A stretch of DNA of 64,000 bases. Source: Ferrovibrio xuzhouensis (GTDB taxonomy: Bacteria; Pseudomonadota; Alphaproteobacteria; Ferrovibrionales; Ferrovibrionaceae). A program made the position numbers and the translations under genes. Positions within the stretch are counted from its first letter, which is position 1; every line of letters begins with the position of its first letter. Below the pieces are notes generated by a model. It was given only the letters and a program-made list of their open reading frames with translations. It was not told where the DNA came from and did not search any database. Below, piece by piece: positions 51,594 to 60,661 of this stretch. The stretch spans positions 670,539 through 734,538 of the forward strand of contig NZ_JBHRYJ010000002.1 of the NCBI RefSeq assembly GCF_042648965.1, given 5' to 3'.

Positions 51594-52361
51594 ATGATCT
51601 TGACTGCGAGCTATCCCAGCCTCAGGGGCCGGACCGTCTTCATCACCGGCGGCGGCAGTGGCATCGGTGCCGGGCTGGTGGAGGCCTTCGCCCGGCAGGG
51701 TGCGAAGGTCGGCTTCGTCGATATCGCCGCGGCACCGAGCGAGGCCCTCGTCGCGCATCTCGGGACGCAGGTGGAGACGCCGCCGCTGTTTCTGCCCTGC
51801 GACATCACCGACATCGCCGCCCTGCGCCGTGCCATCGAGACGGTACGCGACCGGCTCGGGCCCATCGGCGTGCTGCTGAACAACGCCGCCAACGACCAGC
51901 GGCATGCTACGCTCGAGGTGACGCCCGAATACTGGGACGAGCGGATCGCGGTGAATCAGCGGCCGCAATTCTTCGCCGCCCAGGCGGTGATCCCGCAGAT
52001 GCAGGCGCGCGGCGGCGGCTCGATCGTCAATTTTGGATCGGTGAGCTGGATGCTCAAGCAGGGCGGCATGGCCGCCTACACGATGGCGAAGGCGTCGATC
52101 CAGGGCCTGACGCGGTCGCTGGCGCGGGATTTCGGCCGTGACAATATCCGGGTCAATACCCTGGTGCCGGGCTGGATCCTCACCGAACGGCAGGTCGAAC
52201 TGTGGCTCAACAAGGAAAACGACAAGGGTCGCCGCGAAGGTCAGTGCCTCGATATCCGCCTGCAGCCTGGCCATGTCGCTGCCATGGCGCTGTTCCTGGC
52301 CGCCGACGACAGCGGCGGCTGCACGGCGCAGGATTTCATCGTCGATGCGGGCTGGACCTGA
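51594..52361 (+). CDS. xylB: SDR-family D-xylose 1-dehydrogenase
   Basis: A 255-residue short-chain dehydrogenase closely patterned on the Caulobacter xylose dehydrogenase: YPSLRGRTVFITGGGSGIGAG (shown here as TGGGSGIGAG cofactor loop), NNAAND, SVSW serine, YTMAK catalytic pair and a C-terminal DAGW end. It would oxidise D-xylose to xylonolactone, the first step of the Weimberg/Dahms routes. ATG 51594 has AGGAGG 8 bases upstream, better than the upstream in-frame codon at 51504. Xylonolactonase, xylonate dehydratase and later enzymes are not in the window. L-arabinose dehydrogenase is an alternative. Confidence 0.85.
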   Translation: MILTASYPSLRGRTVFITGGGSGIGAGLVEAFARQGAKVGFVDIAAAPSEALVAHLGTQVETPPLFLPCDITDIAALRRAIETVRDRLGPIGVLLNNAANDQRHATLEVTPEYWDERIAVNQRPQFFAAQAVIPQMQARGGGSIVNFGSVSWMLKQGGMAAYTMAKASIQGLTRSLARDFGRDNIRVNTLVPGWILTERQVELWLNKENDKGRREGQCLDIRLQPGHVAAMALFLAADDSGGCTAQDFIVDAGWT

Positions 52362-52364
52362 GCC

Positions 52365-53879
52365 TTATTTCCAGATCGGCCGGCCCGCGCCGGGCAGGCC
52401 GAGACGGGGCCATTTCTCGGTTACCGTCTGCACGATGTCATCGGACATGCGGATTTTCTCGCCCCATTCGCGCTTGGTCTCGGGTGGCCATTTGTTGGTG
52501 GCGTCGAGCCCGATCTTGCTGCCCAGCCCGGACTCCGGCGAGGCGAAGTCGAGATAGTCGATCGGGGTATTCTCGATCACCGTGATGTCGCGGGCCGGGT
52601 CCATGCGGGTCGAAATCGCCCAGATCACGTCGGTCCATTTTCGCGCGTCGATGTCGTCGTCCACCACGATCACCCATTTGGTATACATGAACTGGCGAAG
52701 ATACGACCAGACGCCGAGCATCACCCGCTTGGCATGGCCGGGATAGGCTTTCTTCATGCTGACCACGGCGACGCGGTAGGAGCAGCCCTCCGGCGGCAGC
52801 CAGAAATCGACGATCTCGGGGAACTGCTGGCGGATCAGTGGCACGAAGACATCGTTCAGGGCCTCGCCCAGCATGCTGGGCTCATCCGGCGGCCGGCCGG
52901 TGAAGGTGCTGAGATAAATGGGTTTCTTCCGCCTTGTGATGGCGGTGACGGTGAAGACCGGAAACGGCTCGACCGAGTTGTAATAACCGGTGTGGTCGCC
53001 ATAGGGCCCTTCCGGCCGGTAGTCGTCGAGCGACACATGGCCTTCCAGCACGATCTCGGCTTCGGCGGGAACCTTCAGCGGCACCGTCTTGCAGTCAACG
53101 AGTTCGACCTTCTTGCCGCGCAGCAGTCCGGCGAACTGGTATTCCGACAGCGTATCGGGCACCGGCGTTACCGCGGCGAGGATGGTGCCGGGATCGGCGC
53201 CGATCACCACGGCGGCGGGGAAGGGCTCGCGTTTGCCGGCCTGCATCCAGCGCTGGTGCTGCTGGGCGCCGCCGCGATGCTTCAGCCAGCGCATCAGGGT
53301 CTGGTTTTTGTTCAGCACCTGCATGCGGTAGATGCCGAGGTTGAAGCGGTCGGCACGGTCGCTTTTCGACGGGCCCTGGGTGACCACCAGCGGCCAGGTG
53401 ATCAACGGTGCCGGTTCGCCCGGCCAGCACATCTGCACCGGCAGGCTGCCGAGGTCGATGTCGTCGCCCTGCAGCACGACTTCGTGCACCGGACCGTTGC
53501 CGACGGTTTTCGGCTGCATCGCCATCACAGTTTTCAGCAGCGGCAGCATGCCGAGCGCCTCGCGGAAGCCGCCGGGCGGTTCCGGCTGGCGCAGGAAGGC
53601 GAGCGTCTCGCCGACCTCGCGCAGCTGCGCCGGCTCACGGTCCATGCCCCAGGCGACGCGTTCGACGGTGCCGAACAGGTTGACCAGCACCGGGATGTCG
53701 CTGCGGCGACCGTCGGGCAGCACGGGATTTTCGAACAGCACCGCCGGGCCGCCCTCGGCCAGCAGGCGGGTCTGGATTTCGGTCATCTCCAGCGTGGTCG
53801 CCACCGGCTCGGTCACCCGCACCAGCCGGCCGCGCGCTTCCAGTTGCGTCATGAAATCGCGGAGCGAGGCATAGGGCAT
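52365..53879 (-). CDS. ubiD: UbiD-family prenyl-FMN-dependent decarboxylase
   Basis: A 504-residue UbiD-type decarboxylase with typical segments: SLRDFMTQLEARGRLVRV at the start, PLLITWPLVVTQGPS-like central binding region, and the VVVDDDIDARKWTDVIWA motif. UbiD decarboxylates 3-polyprenyl-4-hydroxybenzoate in ubiquinone synthesis using prenylated FMN made by UbiX. UbiX is not in the window, but ubiA is nearby at 56454. It starts 1 bp after the DMT gene stop on the same strand. Other UbiD members act on aromatic acids, so a catabolic role cannot be excluded. Confidence 0.88.
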   Translation of the reverse strand: MPYASLRDFMTQLEARGRLVRVTEPVATTLEMTEIQTRLLAEGGPAVLFENPVLPDGRRSDIPVLVNLFGTVERVAWGMDREPAQLREVGETLAFLRQPEPPGGFREALGMLPLLKTVMAMQPKTVGNGPVHEVVLQGDDIDLGSLPVQMCWPGEPAPLITWPLVVTQGPSKSDRADRFNLGIYRMQVLNKNQTLMRWLKHRGGAQQHQRWMQAGKREPFPAAVVIGADPGTILAAVTPVPDTLSEYQFAGLLRGKKVELVDCKTVPLKVPAEAEIVLEGHVSLDDYRPEGPYGDHTGYYNSVEPFPVFTVTAITRRKKPIYLSTFTGRPPDEPSMLGEALNDVFVPLIRQQFPEIVDFWLPPEGCSYRVAVVSMKKAYPGHAKRVMLGVWSYLRQFMYTKWVIVVDDDIDARKWTDVIWAISTRMDPARDITVIENTPIDYLDFASPESGLGSKIGLDATNKWPPETKREWGEKIRMSDDIVQTVTEKWPRLGLPGAGRPIWK

Positions 53880-53880
53880 G

Positions 53881-54807
53881 TCAGGCCTTCCGGGTTCTGG
53901 TCGTCGCAATATAGAGGCCGGACAGCACCAGCGCAGCCCCGATCCAGTGATAGGCGGCGACCTGTTCGCCGAGCAGCAGCCAAGCCAGCAGCGAGGTATA
54001 GACCGGCGCCAGATACAGGATCAGGCCACCCTTCGAGGGGCCGAGATGCCTGGTGATATAGCCATGGGTCGCATAGGCGCCGACGCCGGGCACCAGGATC
54101 AAGGTGGCGATGATCGCCAGTGTGCGTGCATCAGGCGTGGCGGTACCGACATGGGCCATTTCCCAGCCGAGGAAGGGCAGCAGCACGATCACGCCGGCGA
54201 AGGAAATGGCGGCCAGCCGGCCGTTGATGCTGAGGTTTCCCGGCCAGCGTTTCAGCAGCACGGAATAGAGCGCCCAGGCGGTGGCGGCCACCAGGATCAT
54301 CAGGTCGCCCGGCACGAAGCGCAAGGTCAGCAGGGTTTCCAGATGTCCCTTGGCGACGATCAGCAGCGTGCCGCCGAGCGCCAGCGCGGTGCCGGCCAGC
54401 TGGCGGCGCGACAGCCGCTCGCCGAACATCGCCCGCGTCAGCAGGATGATGATGACCGGCGAGACCGCGTAGATCAGCCCGATATTGGTGGCGGTCGTCG
54501 TCTTGCCGGCCGCGTAGACCAGCGCGCCGCAGATGCCCATGCCGAGGCCGCCGAGCACCAGCAGTTTGGGCGCGTCGCGCAGCACGGCGCGGCGCTGGCG
54601 CCACAGCTCGGCGCCGCAGAAGGGCAGCAGCAAGACGCAGACGCCGAGCCAGCGCCAGACCGCCAGCGCCACCGGCGGAATGAAGTCGGCGGTGTAGCGC
54701 GCCAGCAGCATGTTGGTGGCGAACATGGCCGGCGTGACGAACAGCAGGATCTGGGCGATCTGCTGCTCGCGGCTGCGGCCGAGAGGGGCGGACGAGGCGG
54801 TTGTCAT
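53881..54807 (-). CDS. DMT-superfamily (EamA) transporter
   Basis: A 308-residue protein with ten predicted membrane helices in two EamA repeats, including IGLIYAVSPVIIILLTRAMFGE in shortened form (AVSPVIIILLTRAMFGE) and the closing LAPVYTSLLAWLLLGE. These proteins export metabolites such as amino acids or nucleotides. It lies 1 bp upstream of ubiD, so the two are probably cotranscribed, though no functional link is known. It diverges from the 2OG oxygenase gene. Confidence 0.9.
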   Translation of the reverse strand: MTTASSAPLGRSREQQIAQILLFVTPAMFATNMLLARYTADFIPPVALAVWRWLGVCVLLLPFCGAELWRQRRAVLRDAPKLLVLGGLGMGICGALVYAAGKTTTATNIGLIYAVSPVIIILLTRAMFGERLSRRQLAGTALALGGTLLIVAKGHLETLLTLRFVPGDLMILVAATAWALYSVLLKRWPGNLSINGRLAAISFAGVIVLLPFLGWEMAHVGTATPDARTLAIIATLILVPGVGAYATHGYITRHLGPSKGGLILYLAPVYTSLLAWLLLGEQVAAYHWIGAALVLSGLYIATTRTRKA

Positions 54808-54884
54808 CAGGCGCGGAGATTAGGCTGCGGGGCCGGCGCTGACCAGTGCTTGACCGGCCGCCGGGCGACGCGTAAGTCCTTGGC

Positions 54885-55649
54885 ATGCGCCAGTTTCCTG
54901 CCGAGTTTGCCGACCTGCTGACCGCCCGCGGCGCACGCCTGCTGGCCGGCCGGGATGCAGCCGCCGGCGCCCTGGCCGATCCGCGCTGCCGCTTTCTCGC
55001 GCTGTTCGGCCTGATCGACAGGCGGCAGGCTGCCGCCGCGGCGACGCTGCTGGATCGCCTGCTGCTGCCGCACCTGCGGCCGATGGCCCGGCCGATCCCG
55101 CCGGAGACGATCTGGGAGGAGACGCGCAATTACGCCGAGCACCTGCCCAAGGCGATGCGGCAGCAGACCGCCCATCTCGACAATCGCCGCTCGGCCGGCT
55201 TCCGGGCCGCCGAGGCCGCCGGGCTGATCGCCATGCTGCGCTCCGACAGCTACCGCGCCTTTGCCGGTGCGCTGGCCGGTGCGCCGCTGAAACGCAAGTA
55301 TGGCCTGCAGGCGCTGGCCTACAATGCCGGCGATTATGCCGGGCCGCATACCGACCATCATCCGGAAGAGCCCGATGCCGCGCGCGGCTATTTCGACATG
55401 CATGTCAGCTTTGCCACGCCGGGCCTGCGCGACCAGTATCTGGTCTATGCCAGGGCCGGGCACCTGACCGAGATGGTCGATGTGGCGAAAAGCGGGATGG
55501 TCACGGCCTACCGCCTGCCACTGTGGCATTACACCACGCCACTGCGGGCAAAGCCGGGCTTCGAGGCCTCGGCGCGGCGCTGGGTGCTGCTGGGGACCTT
55601 CCTTTATGCCGACCCGGCCGATGGTCAGGGCCGGCGGCGGCCGGCTTAA
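54885..55649 (+). CDS. 2-oxoglutarate/Fe(II)-dependent oxygenase-like protein
   Basis: A 254-residue protein with the iron motif H-x-D (GPHTDHHPE) in the jelly-roll region and a later YRLPLWHYTTPL histidine, followed by RRWVLLGTF containing the 2OG-binding arginine. This fits the 2OG-Fe(II) oxygenase superfamily. The substrate is unknown. Its TAA overlaps the stop of the opposing cysteine-cluster gene (TTAA at 55646-55649). Confidence 0.75.
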   Translation: MRQFPAEFADLLTARGARLLAGRDAAAGALADPRCRFLALFGLIDRRQAAAAATLLDRLLLPHLRPMARPIPPETIWEETRNYAEHLPKAMRQQTAHLDNRRSAGFRAAEAAGLIAMLRSDSYRAFAGALAGAPLKRKYGLQALAYNAGDYAGPHTDHHPEEPDAARGYFDMHVSFATPGLRDQYLVYARAGHLTEMVDVAKSGMVTAYRLPLWHYTTPLRAKPGFEASARRWVLLGTFLYADPADGQGRRRPA

Positions 55650-56398
55650 GGCGCGAGATAGCCGCGCTTCGGCGCCGGCGGCAGCGTTCCGCCGGCTTCC
55701 TTGACCGCGCGGATATAGGCGGTTTCCGATTTGTAGGGGCCGAACTTGCGAAACTCGTCGGCGTCGCAAGGCTTCAGGCTGCCGTCGGAATGCGGCATCA
55801 CCTTGAAATAGCCGCCGTCGCGACCGATCACCGGGATGAATTTTTTGTGGCGCGAGAAGACCCGCCGCATGCTGGCGGAATGGTCCTTCATGGTCTCGAA
55901 CTCGTTCTCGTCGAGTTTGAAGATGCGCTCGAAGGTGGCGATCATCTGCTCGACGAAGCTGCGCTCTACCACCTGCATGTTGGAAATGATCCAGCAGCGG
56001 TCTTCAAAGACCCAGTAATAGGTCAGCCCGACGAATTCACCCTGCTTGTTGATATAGGGGAAGAAGGGAAACGAGCGGCAGGCGATGGTGCGGTTGTCGC
56101 GTTCGCAGAAGGCAGCCCCCTTGCACTCGACAGCGCAGGAAGACCGCGGCAGGTCGTTGACGATCTTGCGCGCGGCGGCATCGTTCGGCTTGTAACGGAA
56201 CCACAGGTCGGTGCGGCTTTTCAGCAGCTCGAATTCCGCCCGCTCGACCACCGGAATGGCGTTGTCGGTGGTGCAGCAGACCGGCTGGCCGTTGTTCAGC
56301 GGGGCGCATTTGCGGCCGCAATCGACCTTGGCGAGATTGGCGTCGTAGCCGCGATAGAGTTTCGCGAAGTCCTGCGGGGTGATTCGGTATTTGGTCAT
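55646..56398 (-). CDS. Cysteine-cluster protein (YkgJ-like)
   Basis: A 250-residue protein rich in cysteines near the N-terminus: CGRKCAPLNNGQPVCC and CAVECKGAAFCERDN with CRSFPFFPY. This resembles the YkgJ-type zinc/iron-chelating cluster family. Function is unknown. It starts at 56398 and ends sharing four bases with the 2OG gene stop. Confidence 0.75.
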   Translation of the reverse strand: MTKYRITPQDFAKLYRGYDANLAKVDCGRKCAPLNNGQPVCCTTDNAIPVVERAEFELLKSRTDLWFRYKPNDAAARKIVNDLPRSSCAVECKGAAFCERDNRTIACRSFPFFPYINKQGEFVGLTYYWVFEDRCWIISNMQVVERSFVEQMIATFERIFKLDENEFETMKDHSASMRRVFSRHKKFIPVIGRDGGYFKVMPHSDGSLKPCDADEFRKFGPYKSETAYIRAVKEAGGTLPPAPKRGYLAP

Positions 56399-56453
56399 GG
56401 GCGGACCTTACGCGGAGCGCCCGCCGGCGCCAAGTCCGCAATCATGGGTCCGG

Positions 56454-57392
56454 TCAGCCGAGCAGGAATGCCGCGAAAATGATCAGCCCGGCATCGCGGT
56501 TGGCACGGAACTTCACCAGGCAGTCGTCGCTGTCGTCGGGTTTCAGCGTCACGGTCTGCCAGGTGAAATGCACGGCTGCGGCGCCAAGGCCGGCCCAGAA
56601 CGGCCAGTGCAGCCCGGCGAGCCCGCCGGTCACGGCCAGGCCCAGCAGGGTGAGGTCGAAAAACCCGGCAATCCACCAGCGAGCCCGCCGGCCAAACAGT
56701 CGGGCGGTGGATTTCACCCCGATCAGGGCATCGTCTTCCTTGTCCTGCAGGGCATAGATGGTGTCATAGCCCAAGGTCCAGACAATGCCGGCGGCATACA
56801 TGGCCAGCGTCGCCCAGTCGAGCCGGCCGGCCACCGCGGCATAGCCGAGCACGGCGCCCCAGTTGAAGGCGAGGCCTAAGAAGAACTGCGGCCACCAGGT
56901 GATCCGCTTCATGAAGGGATAGACCGCGACGAGGCCGAGCGAGGCGATGCCGAGCAGGATGGCAAGGTCGTTCATCTGCACCAGGATGGCCAGCCCGACC
57001 AGCGACTGCGCCACCAGCCAGATCCAGGCCTGCCGCACGCTGACCTGTCCGGCCGGGATCGGCCGCAGTCGGGTACGGGCGACCCGGCCGTCGAAATCGC
57101 GATCGACGATATCGTTGAAGGTGCAGCCGGCGCCGCGCATCACCAGGGCGCCGATCCCGAACAAGAGCAGCAGATACCAGTCGAACGGCTGGCCGGCGGG
57201 GTGGGCCAGCGCGAGGGCCCACCAGCCGGGCAGCAGCAGCAGCCAGGTACCGATCGGCCGGTCGAGCCGCGACAGCCGGGCATAGGGCTGCCAGGCGGCC
57301 GGCAGCCAGCGCGCCACCCAGTGGTCGGGCAGGGCGTCAGCCGGGGCGAGGTCCGGACCGGGCGGGGTGACTTCGGGGTCGGGCTTTGCCAT
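56454..57392 (-). CDS. ubiA: 4-hydroxybenzoate polyprenyltransferase
   Basis: A 312-residue membrane prenyltransferase with the first aspartate motif NDIVDRDFDGRVARTR and the second DTIYALQDKEDD, and seven to nine hydrophobic helices. It attaches the polyprenyl tail to 4-hydroxybenzoate in ubiquinone synthesis. ATG 57392 (MAKPDPEV) was chosen over the frame start at 57449, which would overlap rsmE. It diverges from rsmE by 40 bp; ubiA-rsmE-gshA is a typical alphaproteobacterial order. Confidence 0.94.
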   Translation of the reverse strand: MAKPDPEVTPPGPDLAPADALPDHWVARWLPAAWQPYARLSRLDRPIGTWLLLLPGWWALALAHPAGQPFDWYLLLLFGIGALVMRGAGCTFNDIVDRDFDGRVARTRLRPIPAGQVSVRQAWIWLVAQSLVGLAILVQMNDLAILLGIASLGLVAVYPFMKRITWWPQFFLGLAFNWGAVLGYAAVAGRLDWATLAMYAAGIVWTLGYDTIYALQDKEDDALIGVKSTARLFGRRARWWIAGFFDLTLLGLAVTGGLAGLHWPFWAGLGAAAVHFTWQTVTLKPDDSDDCLVKFRANRDAGLIIFAAFLLG

Positions 57393-57432
57393 AACGCTCG
57401 TGTAGTCCCTCTGATCCCGGCCGACAAGACCG

Positions 57433-58164
57433 ATGACCGCACCCGTCAAAGCCCGCCTGTTCGTTGCCGCCGATCTGGCCGCCAGCCTCGCCGTCGATCT
57501 GCCGGCCGACCAGGCGCATTACCTGCGCAACGTGCTGCGGCTTGCCGCGGGCGATGCGGTGGCCCTGTTCAATGGCCGCGATGGCGAATTCCGTGCCGCG
57601 ATCGCGCAGGCCGACAAGAAGGCCTGCAGGCTGCAGGTCGGCGAGCAGTTGCGGCCGTTCCGCGCGTCGTCCGATCTCTGGCTGTGCTTCGCGCCGATCC
57701 GTCAGGGTCGCATCGAGATGATCGTCGAGAAAGCCACCGAGCTTGGTGCCGGCCGGCTGCAGCCGGTGCTGACCCGGCGCAGCCAGGTGACCCGGGTGAA
57801 TACTGAGCGGCTTGCGGCCCATGCCCGCGAGGCCGCCGAGCAATGCGAGCGGCTCGACCTGCCGGCCATGGCCGAGGCGATTTCGCTGGAGAAACTTCTC
57901 GCCGACTGGCCGGCCGGGCGGCGGCTGCTGTTCTGCCAGGAACGCAGCGACGCACCGGCGCTGCTGGCGGCGGTCCAGGCCCTGCCGCAGGATGTGCCGC
58001 TTGGCATCCTGACCGGCCCGGAAGGCGGCTTCGCGCCGGAGGAAATGGCGGCGATAGCCCGCCTGCCGCAAGCTCTGCCGGTCAGCCTCGGGCCGCTGAT
58101 TCTGCGGGCCGAAACGGCGGCGATTGCGGCCTTGGCGATTGTACAGGCAGTGCGGCAGAATTGA
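57433..58164 (+). CDS. rsmE: 16S rRNA m3U1498 methyltransferase
   Basis: A 243-residue SPOUT methyltransferase: PUA-like N-terminal domain with HYLRNVLRLAAGD, then GPEGGFAPEEM and the C-terminal SLGPLILRAETAA knot motif. It methylates U1498 of 16S rRNA. It is followed by a 147-bp gap with a Fur-like site before gshA. Confidence 0.95.
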   Translation: MTAPVKARLFVAADLAASLAVDLPADQAHYLRNVLRLAAGDAVALFNGRDGEFRAAIAQADKKACRLQVGEQLRPFRASSDLWLCFAPIRQGRIEMIVEKATELGAGRLQPVLTRRSQVTRVNTERLAAHAREAAEQCERLDLPAMAEAISLEKLLADWPAGRRLLFCQERSDAPALLAAVQALPQDVPLGILTGPEGGFAPEEMAAIARLPQALPVSLGPLILRAETAAIAALAIVQAVRQN

Positions 58165-58285
58165 CCCGTCACCGTCCTGTCATCGGGCCTGTCATCAGGC
58201 CGCGGTACCGGGATACTGGACAAGCGTCTTCGCGTGCCCCATATGCCGGAAGCTGACATTCGCCAGCCGCCCCAAGTTCCGTCAC

Positions 58286-58304
58286 GATAACGATAATCAT
58301 TCGA
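58286..58304. promoter_or_regulatory. Fur-like box at the gshA start
   Basis: The 19 bases here match the classical Fur consensus at 15 positions: GATAAC, GATAAT and CATTCG correspond to its GATAAT, GATAAT and CATTAT blocks. The site ends 7 bases before the gshA ATG, so binding would block initiation. Alphaproteobacterial Fur homologues may be Mur- or iron-type. Confidence 0.5.
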
Positions 58305-58311
58305 GGTAGTC

Positions 58312-59676
58312 ATGTCCGGACCGGCCCAGGCGCCCGAGACGCCGATCACGTCCAAGGCGCAGCTTGTCGAGTATGCGGCCGAGGGTGGCCGGCCGGCAGC
58401 AGACTGGCGGATCGGTACGGAACACGAGAAATTTGCCTACAGCACGACGGATTTCCGCGCGCTGCCCTATGACGGCGAGGCCGGCATCAAGCGGCTGCTG
58501 GTCGAACTGCAGCGCTATGGCTGGTCGCCGGTCTCGGAAGGCAACAACGTCATCGCGCTGCTTCAGGATGGCCAGTCGATCACGCTGGAGCCTGGCGGGC
58601 AGTTCGAGCTGTCAGGCGCGCCGCTGGAGACCATCCACCAGACCTGTATCGAGGTGAACACCCATCTGAAGCAGATCCGCGAGATCGGCAAGGAAATCGG
58701 CATCGCCATGATGGGCATGGGCTTCCAGCCCAAGTGGCATCGCGACGAAATCCCGGTGATGCCCAAGGGCCGCTACGGCATCATGAGGTCCTACATGCCC
58801 AAGAAGGGCAAACTCGGCCTCGACATGATGTTCCGCACCTGCACGGTGCAGGTGAATCTCGACTACGCCAACGAAGCCGACATGGTGCAGAAATTCCGCG
58901 TCGGTCTCGCGCTGCAGCCGCTGGCCACCGCGATGTTCGCCAGTTCACCGTTTACCGAGGGCAAGCCGAACGGCTTCCTCAGTTACCGCAGCCAGATCTG
59001 GACCGATACCGACGCCGACCGCACCGGCATGCTCGGTTTCGTCTTCGAGGATGGCATGGGCTTCGAGCGCTATGTCGACCACGCCCTCGATGTGCCGATG
59101 TATTTCGTCTATCGCGACGGCAAGTATATCGATGCCTCGGGCCAGAGCTTCCGCGACTTCATGGCCGGCAGGCTGCCGGCCCTGCCCGGCGAACTGCCGA
59201 CCCTGCGGGACTGGGCCGATCACATCACCACTCTTTTTCCGGAAGTGCGGCTGAAGCGCTATCTCGAAATGCGTGGCGCCGATGGCGGTCCGTGGTCGCG
59301 GCTATGTGCCCTGCCGGCCTTGTGGGTCGGGCTGCTGTACGACGCCGAGGCGCTGCAGGCGGCTTGGGATCTCTGTGGCGACTGGACGGCGGAAGAACGG
59401 CTGATGCTGCGCGCCGATGTGCCGAAATACGGCCTGCACACGCCGCTGCGCGGCCGGCCGCTGCGGCATTACGCCGCCGAGATGCTGAAGATCGCGCAAG
59501 CAGGTCTCAAGGCCCGCCACCGGCTGTCGCCGGCCGGCGAGGACGAGACCCATTTCCTCGAGCCGCTGGTGCGCATCGTCGAGTCCGGCGAAACCCCGGC
59601 CGAGGCCTTGCTGAAACTCTATCACGGCCGCTGGAACCGCTCGGTCGACCCGGCGTTTACCGAACTCGCCTACTGA
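58312..59676 (+). CDS. gshA: Glutamate-cysteine ligase, plant/alphaproteobacterial type
   Basis: A 454-residue ligase of the plant/alphaproteobacterial branch: GTEHEKFAY near residue 38, LEPGGQFELSGAP, and PKGRYGIMRSYMP. It catalyses the first step of glutathione synthesis from glutamate and cysteine. The ATG at 58312 follows GAGG. The order with rsmE and ubiA is conserved in the class. A Fur-like box lies on its translation start region. Confidence 0.95.
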   Translation: MSGPAQAPETPITSKAQLVEYAAEGGRPAADWRIGTEHEKFAYSTTDFRALPYDGEAGIKRLLVELQRYGWSPVSEGNNVIALLQDGQSITLEPGGQFELSGAPLETIHQTCIEVNTHLKQIREIGKEIGIAMMGMGFQPKWHRDEIPVMPKGRYGIMRSYMPKKGKLGLDMMFRTCTVQVNLDYANEADMVQKFRVGLALQPLATAMFASSPFTEGKPNGFLSYRSQIWTDTDADRTGMLGFVFEDGMGFERYVDHALDVPMYFVYRDGKYIDASGQSFRDFMAGRLPALPGELPTLRDWADHITTLFPEVRLKRYLEMRGADGGPWSRLCALPALWVGLLYDAEALQAAWDLCGDWTAEERLMLRADVPKYGLHTPLRGRPLRHYAAEMLKIAQAGLKARHRLSPAGEDETHFLEPLVRIVESGETPAEALLKLYHGRWNRSVDPAFTELAY

Positions 59677-59698
59677 ACGGCCATCTAACCGGTGGCGC

Positions 59699-60661
59699 CT
59701 ATTGCGTGGCGGCTGGCGATCTGGCCAGCCAAGCCTTGAGGCGCACCGGATTGTAGAGGGATCGCGGTCCGGCATTGGCGAGTGCTGCCGGCGGCGCGGC
59801 GACGGCCTCATGCAGGGCCGCCAGACGGTCGCGGGCGGGGCGCCACTTGCCCTCCACGGCCAGCCCGGCAATCTCCTCCAGACCGCGTGACCAGCCCTCG
59901 ACGATGTCGCGGGCCGCGGCGAGGTCGTCGCCATCCAGTCGCTCATGAATGAAGCCGAGTTGTCCGCGGACCATGGTGGCGATAGTGCCGGACAGGGCGG
60001 CATTTTCTTCGGCCAGCGGCACGGCCAGGGTGTTCAGGTGGCGGCCAATATCGGCGAGGTCGCCGGCCATGGTCACCGGCCGGTCGACCACGGTGGCCGG
60101 CTGCAGGGTCTCCTGATAGGCGACCAGGGCATCCAGCAGGGTGGGGTTCGGTTCGTTGCCGCCGAATTCGGTGACGATCACCCGGCGGGTGAACTCGCGC
60201 AGCGATGCGCTGCGGCGGTCATGGCCCAGCCGATCCTTGCTCTTCACCCCGCGCAGGCTGGGGATGGTCAGCGGATCGTTGCGATGATTCTCGCCGCGAT
60301 TGTTCCAGAACGCCTGGGTCACGTCGATGCGGCCATGGGCATCGGACAGGCCGGGAATGAAGAAGTCTTCGTTGGCAAAGCCGTTCGGGTGGCAGGCCTG
60401 GCAGGACAGGCCGGCCTTGCTGGCGGTGCCGCCCAGCACCATGGGCGAGCGGAAGGCCAGCCGGCCGTATTCGGCATAGAAGCTCTGTTGCACGCCGCCG
60501 CCCTGCATCTCTTCGGGATGCAGGCTCAGCGCATCGAGCGACAGGCTGCCGGGTGGCAGCCATTCCCGCGCCCCCGACAGCGACTGCGCGCCGGCGGCAG
60601 CGGGAATCGACAGCAACAGGAAAAATGCGAAAGCTGCGGCGGTGTCAGCCCTGCAGGTCAT
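59699..60661 (-). CDS. Exported monohaem cytochrome c, peroxidase-like
   Basis: A 320-residue protein with a signal peptide (AAAFAFFLLLSIPAAAGA) and one haem c motif CQACH in the segment GLSCQACHPNGF. The surrounding pattern resembles the cytochrome c peroxidase/MauG-like family, but those carry two haems and only one CxxCH is present. It acts in the periplasm. ATG 60661 overlaps the cysE stop by 17 bp; ATG 60682 is an alternative with a longer charged n-region. Electron donor and substrate are unknown. Confidence 0.78.
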   Translation of the reverse strand: MTCRADTAAAFAFFLLLSIPAAAGAQSLSGAREWLPPGSLSLDALSLHPEEMQGGGVQQSFYAEYGRLAFRSPMVLGGTASKAGLSCQACHPNGFANEDFFIPGLSDAHGRIDVTQAFWNNRGENHRNDPLTIPSLRGVKSKDRLGHDRRSASLREFTRRVIVTEFGGNEPNPTLLDALVAYQETLQPATVVDRPVTMAGDLADIGRHLNTLAVPLAEENAALSGTIATMVRGQLGFIHERLDGDDLAAARDIVEGWSRGLEEIAGLAVEGKWRPARDRLAALHEAVAAPPAALANAGPRSLYNPVRLKAWLARSPAATQ

